Source: Bacteroidota bacterium (GTDB lineage: Bacteria; Bacteroidota; Bacteroidia; UBA4408). Taken from it: a DNA stretch of 64,000 nt. Both the position numbers and the translations under genes were made by a program. A model generated the notes under the pieces. It made no database searches. It saw only the letters and a list, made by a program, of their open reading frames with translations, and was not told the DNA's origin. The stretch is from NCBI GenBank assembly GCA_016718805.1, contig JADKCP010000001.1, positions 62,001 to 126,000 on the forward strand, read 5' to 3'. Below are positions 20,701 through 26,666 of this stretch, in pieces. Every line of letters begins with the position of its first letter. The stretch's first letter is position 1.

Positions 20701-23268
20701 GTAGTCAACATATTGGTTGATTCGTTACCAACACCTGCTAACGCAGGCCTAGTACCTGCTGTTTGTGAAACAAGTTCATCTGTGCTCCTTGCTGCTAACC
20801 AGGCAATAACTGGTATAGGACAATGGACATCGGCTAGTGGTGTTCCTGTATTTGCTGATACAACTCTTGCGACAAGCACGGTGTCAAATTTACAAATTGG
20901 GGCTAATGAGTTGTTCTGGACAATTTCAAATGGTGCCTGCTTAGGTGTTTCTTCAAGCGTTACAGTGCAAGTTGACCAATTGCCGGATACTGCAAAAGCA
21001 GGAATTGACATAAGAAGTTGTGAAGGGTTTTCTCAACTTACATTGGCGGCAGATTCGCCATTAGTTGGCATTGGATATTGGACTAAACTTTCTGGACCAT
21101 TAGATGTACTCGATACAGCAAATGCACATACGGCTTTAACAGGCTCTGCAACTGCTCCATATTCAAGTAGCTTTAGCTGGACTACAAGTAATGGTGTTTG
21201 TCCTTTGATGGTGGATACTGTTTCTGTATTGATAGACGCTTTTCCTTCTTCTTCCTTTGCCGGAATTAACGATACAATTTGTTCAACGAATATACAATTG
21301 AATGCCTCTGTTCCTTTGGTTGGGTTAGGACAATGGTCTTCATTGGCTGGAACCATTCAGTTTGTCGACACTAATCTGGCAACATCTAGCGCAAGCGGTT
21401 TAAGTGTCGGAAGCAATACGCTTTACTGGACCGTTTCAAATGGTGTTTGTGCCGATTCTGTTTCATCGGTTAACATTTTTGTTGATGAGGCACCATCTGC
21501 TGCTTTGGCGGGTGCTGATATTTCCGTATGTGAGAACACAAGCGGCATAGTGTTAAATGCAAGTGTTCCAACCACAGGATCGGGAAACTGGGCGGTGCTT
21601 TCCGGAACTTTCCAGCTAGTAAATTCAACTCAAGCAAACAGTGCATTACAAAATATTACTCCTGGAAATTCGGTCTTTGTTTGGACTGTTATAAACGGAG
21701 TTTGTCCAACTACAAGTGATACTGTTTCGGTTACTGTATCTGCTATTCCTAGCAATGCCATAGTTGGTGCTAATCAAACACTTTGTGAAAACGCAACATT
21801 GGTAAATGTTTCAGCAACAGCTCCAACTTCTGGAACAGGAAGTTGGTCTGTAATTTTAGGAGGGGGTTCTATTCTTTCACCAACTTCAGCAACAACGCAA
21901 GTAACCTTTAATCCCGGAATAAACTCCTATGCTTATACCGTTACTAGTGGTACTTGCCCTTCATCTGTAGATACCGCATTTGTTACTATTGATAGTGTTT
22001 CTGCACCTGCCATTGCCGGAAACGATTTAACTATTTGTGAAAACGCTACTGCAATTTTGCTAAATGCAACATTTGTAAATTATGGAATTGCTCAATGGAC
22101 ATCCTTAACCCCAGGAATTAGCATTGTAAATCCTGCACAAAATAATACAGCTATAAGTGGTGTTGTATTAGGCAGTAATCAATTAGTTTGGACAAGCACA
22201 AATGGAGTGTGTCCGGCAAATTCCGATACTGTAGAAATAATTGTTTCCTCCTTACCCTCTACCGCAATAGCTGGCACAAATCAAAATTGGTGCGATACAA
22301 TTACGCAAATTCAATTGCAGGGAAATATCCCTCAAGTCGGCTCCGGTGTTTGGATTCCTGTTTCTGGAAGTGGAACCATCTCCAATCCCAATAGTGCAAA
22401 CACAACAGTAAGCGGTTTGCAAGTTGGTAGTGCTGTTTTTGAATGGGTGATTTCTTCGGGTGCTTGCACAGCTTCTCGTGACTCGGTGAGCATAACGATT
22501 AATGCTTCACCAACCCTTTCAAATGCCGGAATCAATCAAAATTATTGTATTAGTTCAAACGCAATTCTGCTCAATGGAAATGTTCCAACAATCGGAACAG
22601 GAACTTGGTCGTTGCTTAGCGGAAATGCTACCATTGATAATGTTTCACAAGCCAACAGCGGCATACAAGTCTCCGATTCTGGAAACTATATATTTAACTG
22701 GACTATCACAAATGGTGTGTGCCAAAGCACCAGCAGCACCGAAATACACATCGACGCACTTCCTAGCTCTGCAAATGCCGGAACAGATATAACAGCCAAC
22801 ACCCCTGCTGTTTTCTTAAACGCCGAAACTCCTCAAATAGGAACAGGTACTTGGTTATTGTTTCAAGGAACTGGTACAATTAACGATATCAACAATCCTT
22901 CAACTCAAGTAAGTGGCTTAACACAAGGAACAACTGTGCTAAGCTGGACTGTTAGTAATGGTGCTTGCGCCTATAGTGCTGACGAAATCACTATTTCATA
23001 TCTTGATTTGGCAATACCAAATGCCATATCGCCTAACAACGATGGTATAAACGATGCCTTTGTTATTCCTGGCTTAGATTATTATTCGAATGTGACGTTT
23101 ACATTGTTCAATAGCTGGGGGACTATTGTTTACGAAAGCAACGACTATAAAAATGACTTTGCCGGACTTACTAATTCCGGCCAAAAATTGATTGACGACA
23201 CTTATTACTTTGTCCTTCAAATAAGCTCAGACTTAGAATACAAGGGTTATTTAATTATAAAAAAATGA
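5707..23268 (+). CDS. Giant T9SS-secreted repeat adhesin (5,853 aa, SprB-like organisation)
   Basis: Cell-surface protein, probably an adhesin. Domains in order: signal peptide (1-18); DUF2341-like domain (about 25-115); LamG-like concanavalin A fold (about 130-350, ending DEVRISNLVRGPEW); C-type lectin-like domain (about 385-505, with WIGLTD, FTNWSVLQPNN and FWDD); one Ig-like unit; about six HYR-type units (about 600-1105, with TDNCPG and FPVGT motifs); then a very long run of Ig/PKD-like units each starting NAGADQT-type. The run includes an 86-aa array (about 1284-2487) and an 83-aa array (about 3091-4335). The C-terminus is a gliding-motility-type CHU_C domain (IPNAISPNNDGINDAF to YLIIKK), a T9SS type B signal. 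Most units hold two Cys, so one disulfide each is plausible. Its stop overlaps the PorP/SprF start. The ligand is unknown. Confidence 0.93.
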   Translation: MRNVLLAVFLMLSAYIQAIPSGYSFYKKLTTQENQITVGTTNSSGFPVLVKITDPDLRSVNNGGRVRSANGYDIVFTAGDKNTLIPFQVEEYDATTGEYVAWVKLPVLSATVNTDFYMFFGNASIATTLGSKTTWDANYKAVYHLNSDVADWTSNAASLTNSGTTNFSPGIAADGQRVGSGTFLSRINASGLQITGDLTIETWINFNSLISGSNENLIISSSSGGSGSNFNTNYSLSVVGSGSGTGTFVFRWQYSNNSDEIVNSTVPFTSLAGTGWRNIVVTRDNSTKQVRFYVDGIQLGAPVTYVNSATDGSSNSFLIGKNLADASRTIDAAMDEVRISNLVRGPEWIQAAYMSYRPASTFLIYSQTFSVSAKNFCFCNVGMPGYTSLGVFNTHTYFISTQKETWQNADSIASLLGGHLVSINSVAENLFLSTNVLDRFWIGLTDSVTEGTFVWTSGETVSFTNWSVLQPNNSGNSDYALFNTSVLSFWDDLPDSPQLFVIEFDCTAPTAVLVTANAGVDQTICGNTTSMAATFSPASATGQWAVYSGAATFSNSNSATTVVSGFSSGSNFFIWKVSLGSCAAVYDTVKILTDTVLPKIVCPTNVFATNTSGQCSGIGAWALPSITDNCPGPVLTQISGLSNGASFPVGTSSVSYRVTDNSGNTANCSFFVTVSDDEAPKIICSGDLSFPNDPGLCGSFVTGIAPLTTADNCSGFTVTYTISGATILSGNDDASGSFFNIGSSKLIYTITDATGNQSSCSFNITILDTEIPVYSTCPTNITVGTNPGLCSAVVSWPAPVATDNCPGVTITQSTGPSSGSALPVGTTTIKYIATDASLNSTVCLFDITVEDTIAPVFITCPSNITLPSTAAMCGSVVIWTDPTFDDNCPGAILTQVSGLPNGSVFPVGTSTVVFKVTDVANLSRFCSFTITITDLIPPVFSSCPLDIFINTTAGSCGAIVNWTSPTATDNCALASLFQTSGLPSGSFFPVGTTNISFIARDAASNISTCNFNVIVSDTEPPVISCPANLSAVNDSGLCSAIVTGISPLSSFDNCGTSTLSYTITGATTATGGNDASGTAFNIGNSLVTYMLKDNVGNTSTCSFNVTVNPVVTFSDAGPSQLICDTFTTMAANTPVAALGTWSLISGSGVIVSPNSPNSLITGMTAGTSLFRWTVENSSCASSFSDVSITVDAKPSTAIAGPKQIICSNSGNLSANTPVVGQGNWTLISGLGSITNPISATSAVSALGLGNNIFRWTITNGVCPPSFDDDTIFVVAIPTLANAGADQTSLCGVTSTALAANTPTVGTGAWSIVSGAGGSFVAATNPTTTFNGVIGNSYVLRWTISNAPCAASSDDVLITFNANPTVANAGADQTSLCGVTSTALAANTPTVGTGAWSIVSGVGGSFVAPSNPTTTFNGVIGSSYVLRWTISNAPCAANSDDVLITFNANPTVANAGADQTSLCGVTSTSLAANTPTVGTGAWSIVSGVGGSFVAPSNPTTTFNGVIGNSYVLRWTISNAPCTASSDDVLITFNANPTAANAGADQTSLCGVTSTSLSANTPSVGNGSWSIVSGVGGSFVASSNPTTTFNGVIGSSYVLRWTISNAPCAANSDDVLITFNANPTVANAGADQTSLCGVTSTSLSANTPTVGTGAWSIVSGVGGSFVASSNPTTTFNGVIGSSYVLRWTISNAPCAANSDDVLITFNANPTVANAGADQTSLCGVTSTSLSANTPTVGTGAWSIVSGVGGSFVAATNPTTTFNGVVGNSYVLRWSISNAPCAANSDDVLITFNANPTAANAGADQTSLCGVTSTALAANAPTVGTGAWSIVSGVGGSFVASTNPTTTFNGVIGSSYVLRWTISNAPCTASSDDVLITFNANPTAANAGADQTSLCGVTSSALAANAPTVGTGAWSIVSGVGGSFVASTNPTTTFNGVVGNSYVLRWTISNAPCTTSSDDVLITFNSNPTAANAGADQTSLCGVTSTALAANTPTVGTGSWSIVSGVGGSFVAATNPTTTFNGVVGNSYVLRWSISNAPCAANSDDVLITFNANPTAANAGADQTSLCGVTSTTLAANAPTVGIGAWSIVSGAGGSFVASTNSTTTFNGVIGSTYVLRWTISNAPCAANSDDVLITFNANPTVANAGADQTSLCGVTSTSLSANTPTIGNGSWSIVSGVGGSFVAATNPTTTFNGVIGSSYVLRWSISNAPCTASSDDVLITFNANPTVANAGADQTSLCGVTSTALAANAPTVGTGAWSIVSGVGGSFVAPSNPTTTFNGVIGSSYVLRWTISNAPCTASSDDVLITFNVNPTSANAGADQTSLCGVTSTSLSANTPTVGTGSWSIVSGVGGSFVAPSNPTTTFNGVVGNSYVLRWSISNAPCTASSDDVLITFNANPTVANAGADQTSLCGVTSTSLAANTPTVGTGAWSIVSGVGGSFVAATNPTTTFNGVIGSSYVLRWTISNAPCTASSDDVLITFNANPTVANAGADQTSSLTCGLTSVTLSGNTPISGSGLWSIISGGAGSFSNASQSNTIFSAAPGILFTLKWTISNGCGVSVDTVLVKLNANPSIALAGADQPLACDATSTFLAANSPIFGVGTWSIVSGLGGSVQSPNSPISSFIGTLSNAANVTYTLRWTITNAPCVSSSDDMVITFPRTANAADAGTDIVACGTNSTTLNAGTPGAAHTGVWTIVSGTPIGTFSNPTSRNSTFTGSVGSVYVLRWTITRTATGCTSFDEVSVSFPSNPVTANAGSDQLGICGTNSTTLSANAAGSGTGQWSIISGLGGSFSNSNDPAALFTGGVGLAYTLRWTISTSLCGASFDEVAIAFNASSSPANAGNDQISLCGINSTLLTANTPLSGVGSWTILSGVGGIVNSVNNPQSLFTGILGNTYSLEWSIQNSPCIVSKDTVVITFNGLPTASVAGPNQTICGNSVVLSANTPLFGNGLWSLISGSAVFANPTSPVSAVSGLGLGTNTLRWEISTPNCGSSFSELTITVTSIPAVANAGPDQTSLCGVSSTTLAANTPTIGFATWTIVSGSGGTFQNINNPTSSFSGLLGNSYVLRWTISNPPCADSFDDVIVTFNDLPSIAQAGVDQTICAATTSLAATTPLVGIGGWQVLSGASTVINPANPTSAVSGLSLGANQFVWTVSNGSCAPNTDTVTVFVDEAPSIAQAGVDQTICASTTSLAATAPIVGTGSWQVIVGSSTVANPANPTSSVSGLSLGSNQFVWTVSNGSCAPSSDTVTVFVDTPPSIAQAGVDQTICATTTSLAATTPLVGFGSWQVLSGASTVTNPANPTSAVSGLSLGANQFVWTVSNGSCAPSSDTVTVIVDTFASIAQAGVDQTICASTTSLAATAPIVGTGSWQVLVGASTIANPANPTSSVSGLSLGANQFVWTVSNGTCAPSSDTVTVFVDTPPSIAQAGVDQTICASTTSLAATTPLIGIGTWQVLSGASTVTNPANPTSAVSGLSLGSNQFVWTVSNGSCAPSSDTVTVIVDTFASAAQAGADQTICASTTNLAATAPIVGTGSWQVLVGASTIANPVNPTSSVSGLSLGSNQFVWTVSNGTCAPSSDTVTVFVDTPPSIAQAGVDQTICAATTSLAATTPQVGIGSWQVLSGTSTVTNPTNPTSAVSGLSLGSNQFVWTVNNGSCTPNSDTVTVIVDTFVSAAQAGVDQTICASTTSLAATAPLVGTGSWLVLVGASTIANPVNPTSSVSGLSLGTNQFVWTVSNGTCAPSSDTVTVFVDTPPSIAQAGVNQTICASTTSLAATTPLVGIGSWQVLSGTSTVTNPANPTSAVSGLSLGSNQFVWTVSNGSCAPSSDTVTVIVDTFASAAQAGVDQTICASTTSLAATTPLVGTGSWQVLVGASTIANPANPTSSVSGLSLGTNQFVWTVSNGTCAPSSDTVTVFVDTPPSIAQAGVDQTICASTTSLAATTPLVGIGSWQVFSGASTVTNPANPTSAVSGLSLGANQFVWTVSNGSCAPSSDTVTVIVDTFASTAQAGVDQTICASTTSLAATAPLVGTGSWQVLVGASTIANPVNPTSSVSGLSLGTNQFVWTVSNGTCAPSSDTVTVFVDTPPSIAQAGVNQTICASTTSLAATTPLVGIGSWQVLSGTSTVTNPANPTSAVSGLSLGSNQFVWTVSNGSCAPSSDTVTVIVDTFASTAQAGVDQTICASTTSLAATAPLVGTGSWQVLVGASTIANPVNPTSSVSGLSLGTNQFVWTVSNGTCAPSSDTVTVFVDTPPSIAQAGVDQTICASTTSLAATTPLVGIGSWQVLSGTSTVTNPANPTSAVSGLSLGSNQFVWTVSNGSCAPSSDTVTVFVDEAPSIAFAGANQTICSSTTNLAATIPLVGSGVWTIVSGTGVFANFGDAATSVSGIINDTNIYRWTVGNGICPSVFSDVMVVVASNPPVADAGPNDTICGNSTTLNGNISLIGIGTWTLVSGSGNFVNANAATTLVNNLGLGDNIFRWTLDNPPCTPTFDDVTIQVTSIPAIADAGGDTSICSVDSIVLYGNNPISQSKKWTILSGGGGSFSVGLDTLANSVFHGIPDSTYVLRWTLSNPPCADSFDDVVITFLRAPSTSNAGSSQIGASTCGLTTLSLAANIPNSGVGTWSVQSGAGGTIQSTSSPNSLFTGVSGSTYLLTWTIANTCGSSQSDVLIAFNQNPDTALAGNDSTICASAIQLGANIPSFGTGFWKSITGTGIFSDTLLPNSTISNLSAGIHTLVWEITSPVCGSSYDTLTIQVDSLPAVLFAGNDQTICDSTSTVALNATAASIGNSFWSLISGSGTFQNPTQFNSTVSQLSNGINLLAWNLSNGVCPTITDTLTVTVDTPPSAANAGNNRIVCTNFVVLKADSIVSGTGLWSQTLGTGANIAQPTNDTTLVNQLQLGLNAFTWTVSNGVCPSNSDTVYIDVNQASSAAVAGADTTICESTDSISIHALAPVIGIGSWKVLIGPSIISDSLQATTYIKGLQKGLNKIVWTVRNGLCSDFDVVNILVDSLPTPANAGLVPAVCETSSSVLLAANQAITGIGQWTSASGVPVFADTTLATSTVSNLQIGANELFWTISNGACLGVSSSVTVQVDQLPDTAKAGIDIRSCEGFSQLTLAADSPLVGIGYWTKLSGPLDVLDTANAHTALTGSATAPYSSSFSWTTSNGVCPLMVDTVSVLIDAFPSSSFAGINDTICSTNIQLNASVPLVGLGQWSSLAGTIQFVDTNLATSSASGLSVGSNTLYWTVSNGVCADSVSSVNIFVDEAPSAALAGADISVCENTSGIVLNASVPTTGSGNWAVLSGTFQLVNSTQANSALQNITPGNSVFVWTVINGVCPTTSDTVSVTVSAIPSNAIVGANQTLCENATLVNVSATAPTSGTGSWSVILGGGSILSPTSATTQVTFNPGINSYAYTVTSGTCPSSVDTAFVTIDSVSAPAIAGNDLTICENATAILLNATFVNYGIAQWTSLTPGISIVNPAQNNTAISGVVLGSNQLVWTSTNGVCPANSDTVEIIVSSLPSTAIAGTNQNWCDTITQIQLQGNIPQVGSGVWIPVSGSGTISNPNSANTTVSGLQVGSAVFEWVISSGACTASRDSVSITINASPTLSNAGINQNYCISSNAILLNGNVPTIGTGTWSLLSGNATIDNVSQANSGIQVSDSGNYIFNWTITNGVCQSTSSTEIHIDALPSSANAGTDITANTPAVFLNAETPQIGTGTWLLFQGTGTINDINNPSTQVSGLTQGTTVLSWTVSNGACAYSADEITISYLDLAIPNAISPNNDGINDAFVIPGLDYYSNVTFTLFNSWGTIVYESNDYKNDFAGLTNSGQKLIDDTYYFVLQISSDLEYKGYLIIKK
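9556..13167 (+). repeat. Array A: 14 tandem coding units of exactly 258 bp (86 aa)
   Basis: The marker GCTGATCAAAC recurs at 9556, 9814, 10072, 10330, 10588, 10846, 11104, 11362, 11620, 11878, 12136, 12394, 12652, 12910 and 13168, always 258 bp apart with no indel. Units encode an Ig-like domain (SLCGVTST, TGAWSIVSG, SYVLRWTISNAPC, DDVLITFNANPT). Variation is mosaic: a few alternative residues (FVAP/FVAA/FVAS, CAAN/CTAS) and synonymous codons are reshuffled between units, and neighbouring units at 10588 and 10846 are nearly identical. Confidence 0.97.
14977..18711 (+). repeat. Array B: 15 units of exactly 249 bp forming 498-bp A/B dimers
   Basis: Units start (CAGG/CAAG marker) every 249 bp from 14977 to 18463. 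Two subtypes alternate strictly. Type A carries GSWQVLSG...TVTNPANPTSAVSG and type B carries GSWQVLVGAST IANP...NPTSSVSG. From the third unit on, the linkers alternate too: VDTPPS leads into A units and VDTFAS (or VDTFVS) into B units. This gives seven AB dimers plus a final A unit. Units at 17716 and 18214 are essentially identical over their length. After 18712 the sequence diverges (FAGANQTICSS). Confidence 0.97.
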
Positions 23269-24158
23269 AGAAATTAATAACGCTATTGCTCTTGTTATTG
23301 TTGCTAGTTGAGGCCTCCCGGGCTCAATACCAGCAGTTTTATAGCCAATACATTTATTCGGGCTTATTAATCAATCCTGCTTATGCCGGGAGTCAGGATG
23401 CATTAAATATTACTGCAGCATACCGAAATCAATGGACGGGTTTTAGCGGAGCTCCTAAGAACTACAGCCTTGCAGCACACACTCCTTTGCGAAACAAAAA
23501 AGTAAATCTTGGGCTTGTGGTTGCTACAGAATCGTTTGGAATTACCTCTAAAACAGAAGTTAATATTGCTTATGCATTTCGCATAATTAAAAAAGAATCG
23601 AGTTTGTCGTTTGGGCTACAGGCCGGCTTGGATTTGTATAAAGAAGATTGGAACAAAGTAGTTACAACCGACCCTAACGATCCCAATTTTATTCCTCGAA
23701 TTGAAAACAAAACAATCCCAAAATTTGGAGGGGGAATCTATTATACAACAAAAAAATTGTATGCCGGATTGGCCTTTCCGACACTGTATAAAATTGATGC
23801 AGCAACAAGCTTTTCTTCTTTGGCGATGAACCTATATTCGGGTATGCTGATTAAAGTAAAAAACGATGTTGTAATTAAGCCTTCTGTTTTACTAAAATAT
23901 CTTCCTGCTTCCCCTTTACAATACGATATCACAGGAACTTTTTATGTAAGCAAACTGTTGGGTGTAGGTTTTGGCTATCGCTCAAGCGACGCAATTTATG
24001 CATTGCTTGATATAAAAATAACCGATCAGTTTAATCTAGGCTATAGTTATGATTTTACTACCAGTAAACTAAAAAATTATTCTGGCGGAAGCCATGAGTT
24101 GATGCTTCGTTATTTGTTTAAATACTCTGTTAATTCAAAAAGTGTTCGATATTTTTAA
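23265..24158 (+). CDS. PorP/SprF family type IX secretion membrane protein
   Basis: Outer-membrane beta-barrel-like protein of the PorP/SprF family, 297 aa. In Flavobacterium johnsoniae, SprF is needed to export the giant adhesin SprB, and similar partners sit beside type B (CHU_C) cargo. Seen: signal peptide (KKLITLLLLLLLLVEASRA), the family opening QYQQFYSQYIYSGLLINPAYAGSQD, AYRNQWTGFSGAPKNYSLAAHTP, GLVVATESFGIT, and a C-terminus with alternating strands (NLGYSYDFTTSKL, GSHELMLRYLF). The ATG overlaps the adhesin stop as ATGA, which implies translational coupling, so it is very likely the dedicated partner of that adhesin. Confidence 0.93.
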   Translation: MKKLITLLLLLLLLVEASRAQYQQFYSQYIYSGLLINPAYAGSQDALNITAAYRNQWTGFSGAPKNYSLAAHTPLRNKKVNLGLVVATESFGITSKTEVNIAYAFRIIKKESSLSFGLQAGLDLYKEDWNKVVTTDPNDPNFIPRIENKTIPKFGGGIYYTTKKLYAGLAFPTLYKIDAATSFSSLAMNLYSGMLIKVKNDVVIKPSVLLKYLPASPLQYDITGTFYVSKLLGVGFGYRSSDAIYALLDIKITDQFNLGYSYDFTTSKLKNYSGGSHELMLRYLFKYSVNSKSVRYF

Positions 24159-24159
24159 T

Positions 24160-24255
24160 ATGCTATTGCAAATTCAAAAAACTGTTTATTTGCTTGTTGA
24201 AGGTAAAAAAAACACCGTTTCTGGCTCAAAGATTTTACATCAAAAAGGCAACTAA
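24160..24255 (+). CDS. Possible 31-aa bridging ORF between the porP/sprF and ompA-like genes
   Basis: A 31-codon ORF starts 1 nt after the PorP/SprF stop (TAAtATG). Its own TAA overlaps the ATG of the next gene (TAATG). The peptide begins MLLQIQKTVYLLVEGKKN and has no recognisable domain. The exact fit suggests a coupling ORF that carries ribosomes across the 96-bp gap, or a small protein. It may also be chance, since one frame in three stays open easily over 96 bp. Confidence 0.3.
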   Translation: MLLQIQKTVYLLVEGKKNTVSGSKILHQKGN

Positions 24256-26642
24256 TGACAGTAAAATTCTATTTGTTTTTGTTGTTTTTTGCTTTTACTT
24301 TTCAATTGACGGCTCAGCCCAAAGCGCCTAAAAAAAAGGTGGTCGAGTTGAAAGATAAATATTGGGTAGAGCCTGTCAACATTAATTCTGAAAAGGACGA
24401 CTTTTCCCCTTTTATGGTTAATGGAAGCCTTTATTTTATTAGCAACAGAAGCACTGTTGTTGGGGTAAAGTACACCTCCAACTCAAATGAAAACACTTGC
24501 GATGTTTATTCTGCCAACCAACTCGACTCTATAACCTTTGCGAAACTCAAACCTTTAAATGAGTTTAATACTGCTTACGATGATGGCCCTGTTGTGTTTT
24601 CAAAAAACGGAACTTATGCTTTGTTTTCGGCAAGCAGCAAAAAAGGAAAGCTGCAACTTTATTTTTCTGTGCTCGAAAATGGAAAATGGAGCAAACCCTT
24701 TATTCACCCTGTAAGCAGACCGGGAGATTCCTATTGTCATCCATTTTTAGTCGACGAAAAAACGCTTTTCTTTTGTTCTGATAAAGCCGGAGGACGAGGC
24801 GGAATGGATATTTATTATTCGCGTTTCGAAAACTATAACTGGGGCAATCCTATTAATTTGGGCGCAAAAGTAAACACCTCAGCAAACGAACTCTTTCCTT
24901 ATGTTTCAAACGATGCGGTTTTGTATTTTTCATCAAAAACCAAATCTGGCAAAGGCGATTTAGATATTTATTCTTTTGGTTTAAAAGATTCATCTATTTC
25001 GAAACCCATTGCAATGGAAGCTCCAATAAACTCCTCCGACGATGATTTTGGCATTTGCTTTAACTCCGATTTACGTTCTGGATATTTTTCTTCCAATCGA
25101 AATAAAAACGAGGGTGATAATGTGTTTTATTTCAACAAAGTTATTGCTGACTTTACCAATTGCGTTAGCGCCAAGCAAAAGAACTGTTATTCTTTTTTTA
25201 AAGAAAAATACTCTCTTGATGATGAATCATCCGGCAATGAATATGTGTGGGATTTTGGCGATGGGAATAAAGCAAAAGCAAAAGCTGTAAAACATTGCTA
25301 TTCGAATCCCGGATTTTACACCGTCAAACTCAACGTGGTTGAAAAAAACACCGAGAAGGTTGTTTACAATGAGCTAACCTACACCATCGCTGTTCGTCCA
25401 CAGGGGCTTGTTGTGGATGTAAAGGACACCTTGTACATCAATGAACCGGTGCAGCTAACCGCCGATCGTTCGCAAATCGATGGTTATTCAATCATTGCCT
25501 ATAACTGGGTTTTTAATGATACTTCATTTGCACTTGGCTCAAAAGCTACACACACCTATACCGAAAATGGTATTTACCGCGTTGAGTTGGGCGTTGAGGC
25601 TATTAACAAAATAAGTAAAGAGCTTAAAAAGTTTTGTGTTGAGAAATGGATATTGGTTGGCGATAAAGAATATATTGAAAAGAACTTGCGTTATTTCAAA
25701 TACGCCGAACTACAAGCAGATGCAGATTCCTTGTTTTTTCAGGACGATGAAGATGTTTCCTTAAACACAATTAATCCAAGTAAAAAGAAATTCCGATATG
25801 CCAAACTTGGCGAAGATGCATTTTCGCTTAATGAACAAAGTGGAGACGATGTTTTATTAAGTGAACAAGAGCGCAAACTCAGAAGTCATAAATTTGGTTT
25901 ATTGGGGGCTGACGAAAGTGGTCTTGATAATATGGGCAGTGCCGATGAATTAGCAATGGCAAAACAACGTCTTGCTCGATTTAAAAACTCATCCCTACCT
26001 CCAATAGTTGATACTATTTATTTTCCAAAAGAAGAAGAAGAAAAGGTAACTCTTTTTCGTGTAAATCTTGGATGGTCAGATTCAAAGGTTGACAAAAATT
26101 CCGGCGTATTTGAAGGTATAAACAAACTCGAGGAAACTATAGAAGGAAATCGTTATCGTTATACTTCTGGAAATGAAAAAAGCCTTTCTGATATTGTTCC
26201 CTATTACGAACAAGCCAAACAAAAAGGTTTTAAGGACGCTTCTGTTATAAGTTATTCGAATAAAACACTAGTGAAAGGACAAGCAAAAAACCTGCATGCC
26301 GCCCTATTTGATTCCGCGCTTGTTGCTATGCAGGCGCTTAAGGTATATTTTAAGTACGATGTAGTTAGTTTCGATGAAAAATACTATTCGCAAATAGACC
26401 AATTGGTCGCTAAATCGAAAAACAAAAGCAGTCAAAAAGTTGTTCTAATAACTCACTTTGACGGACTTGGAGGATTAGCCTATAACACAAAATTAAATAC
26501 TGCCCGTACAAACAAAATGATTGATTATTTGGTTTCAAAAGGAATAAAAAAATCGCTTATAAAAACAGAATTCATCATTCATCCAACCGAAAAACTTGAG
26601 CCCGATTTGTTGCGCAGAATTGAAGTTTTTTTGATGAATTAA
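24255..26642 (+). CDS. OmpA-like protein with PD40 propeller and PKD domains
   Basis: Predicted periplasmic or outer-membrane-associated protein, 795 aa. Domains: signal peptide (1-20); PD40/WD40-like propeller repeats (about 45-300, e.g. DDFSPFMVNGSLYFISNRS, TLFFCSDKAGGRGGMDIYYS, RSGYFSSNRN); PKD domain (about 325-385, YVWDFGDGN...HCYSNPGFYTVKLNV); a second PKD-like domain (about 395-475); an acidic linker rich in FRYAKLGEDAFSL-like repeats; and a C-terminal OmpA-like peptidoglycan-binding fold (about 690-795, with NTARTNKMIDYLVSKGI). Similar proteins (PorE type, or OmpA proteins beside PorP/SprF genes) tether secretion parts to peptidoglycan. It is the last gene of the adhesin operon. The OmpA domain is divergent, so that part is less certain. 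Confidence 0.8.
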   Translation: MTVKFYLFLLFFAFTFQLTAQPKAPKKKVVELKDKYWVEPVNINSEKDDFSPFMVNGSLYFISNRSTVVGVKYTSNSNENTCDVYSANQLDSITFAKLKPLNEFNTAYDDGPVVFSKNGTYALFSASSKKGKLQLYFSVLENGKWSKPFIHPVSRPGDSYCHPFLVDEKTLFFCSDKAGGRGGMDIYYSRFENYNWGNPINLGAKVNTSANELFPYVSNDAVLYFSSKTKSGKGDLDIYSFGLKDSSISKPIAMEAPINSSDDDFGICFNSDLRSGYFSSNRNKNEGDNVFYFNKVIADFTNCVSAKQKNCYSFFKEKYSLDDESSGNEYVWDFGDGNKAKAKAVKHCYSNPGFYTVKLNVVEKNTEKVVYNELTYTIAVRPQGLVVDVKDTLYINEPVQLTADRSQIDGYSIIAYNWVFNDTSFALGSKATHTYTENGIYRVELGVEAINKISKELKKFCVEKWILVGDKEYIEKNLRYFKYAELQADADSLFFQDDEDVSLNTINPSKKKFRYAKLGEDAFSLNEQSGDDVLLSEQERKLRSHKFGLLGADESGLDNMGSADELAMAKQRLARFKNSSLPPIVDTIYFPKEEEEKVTLFRVNLGWSDSKVDKNSGVFEGINKLEETIEGNRYRYTSGNEKSLSDIVPYYEQAKQKGFKDASVISYSNKTLVKGQAKNLHAALFDSALVAMQALKVYFKYDVVSFDEKYYSQIDQLVAKSKNKSSQKVVLITHFDGLGGLAYNTKLNTARTNKMIDYLVSKGIKKSLIKTEFIIHPTEKLEPDLLRRIEVFLMN

Positions 26643-26643
26643 G

Positions 26644-26651
26644 TAGTTTTG
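26644..26651 (+). promoter_or_regulatory. -7 box TAGTTTTG before the SBBP-like/PKD gene
   Basis: TAGTTTTG begins 1 nt after the preceding stop codon and lies 15 nt before the ATG at 26667. ATTG at 26619-26622 could serve as -33 with slightly long spacing. The TTG inside this box is an unlikely start codon. Confidence 0.5.
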
Positions 26652-26666
26652 CCTCCTACCTCTGAC

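Noticed and set aside
9063..21356. Many antisense and shifted-frame ORFs of 60-140 codons inside the adhesin gene
   Set aside because: They recur with the repeat period and follow from its codon pattern; none has a family signature. They are shadows of the adhesin frame.
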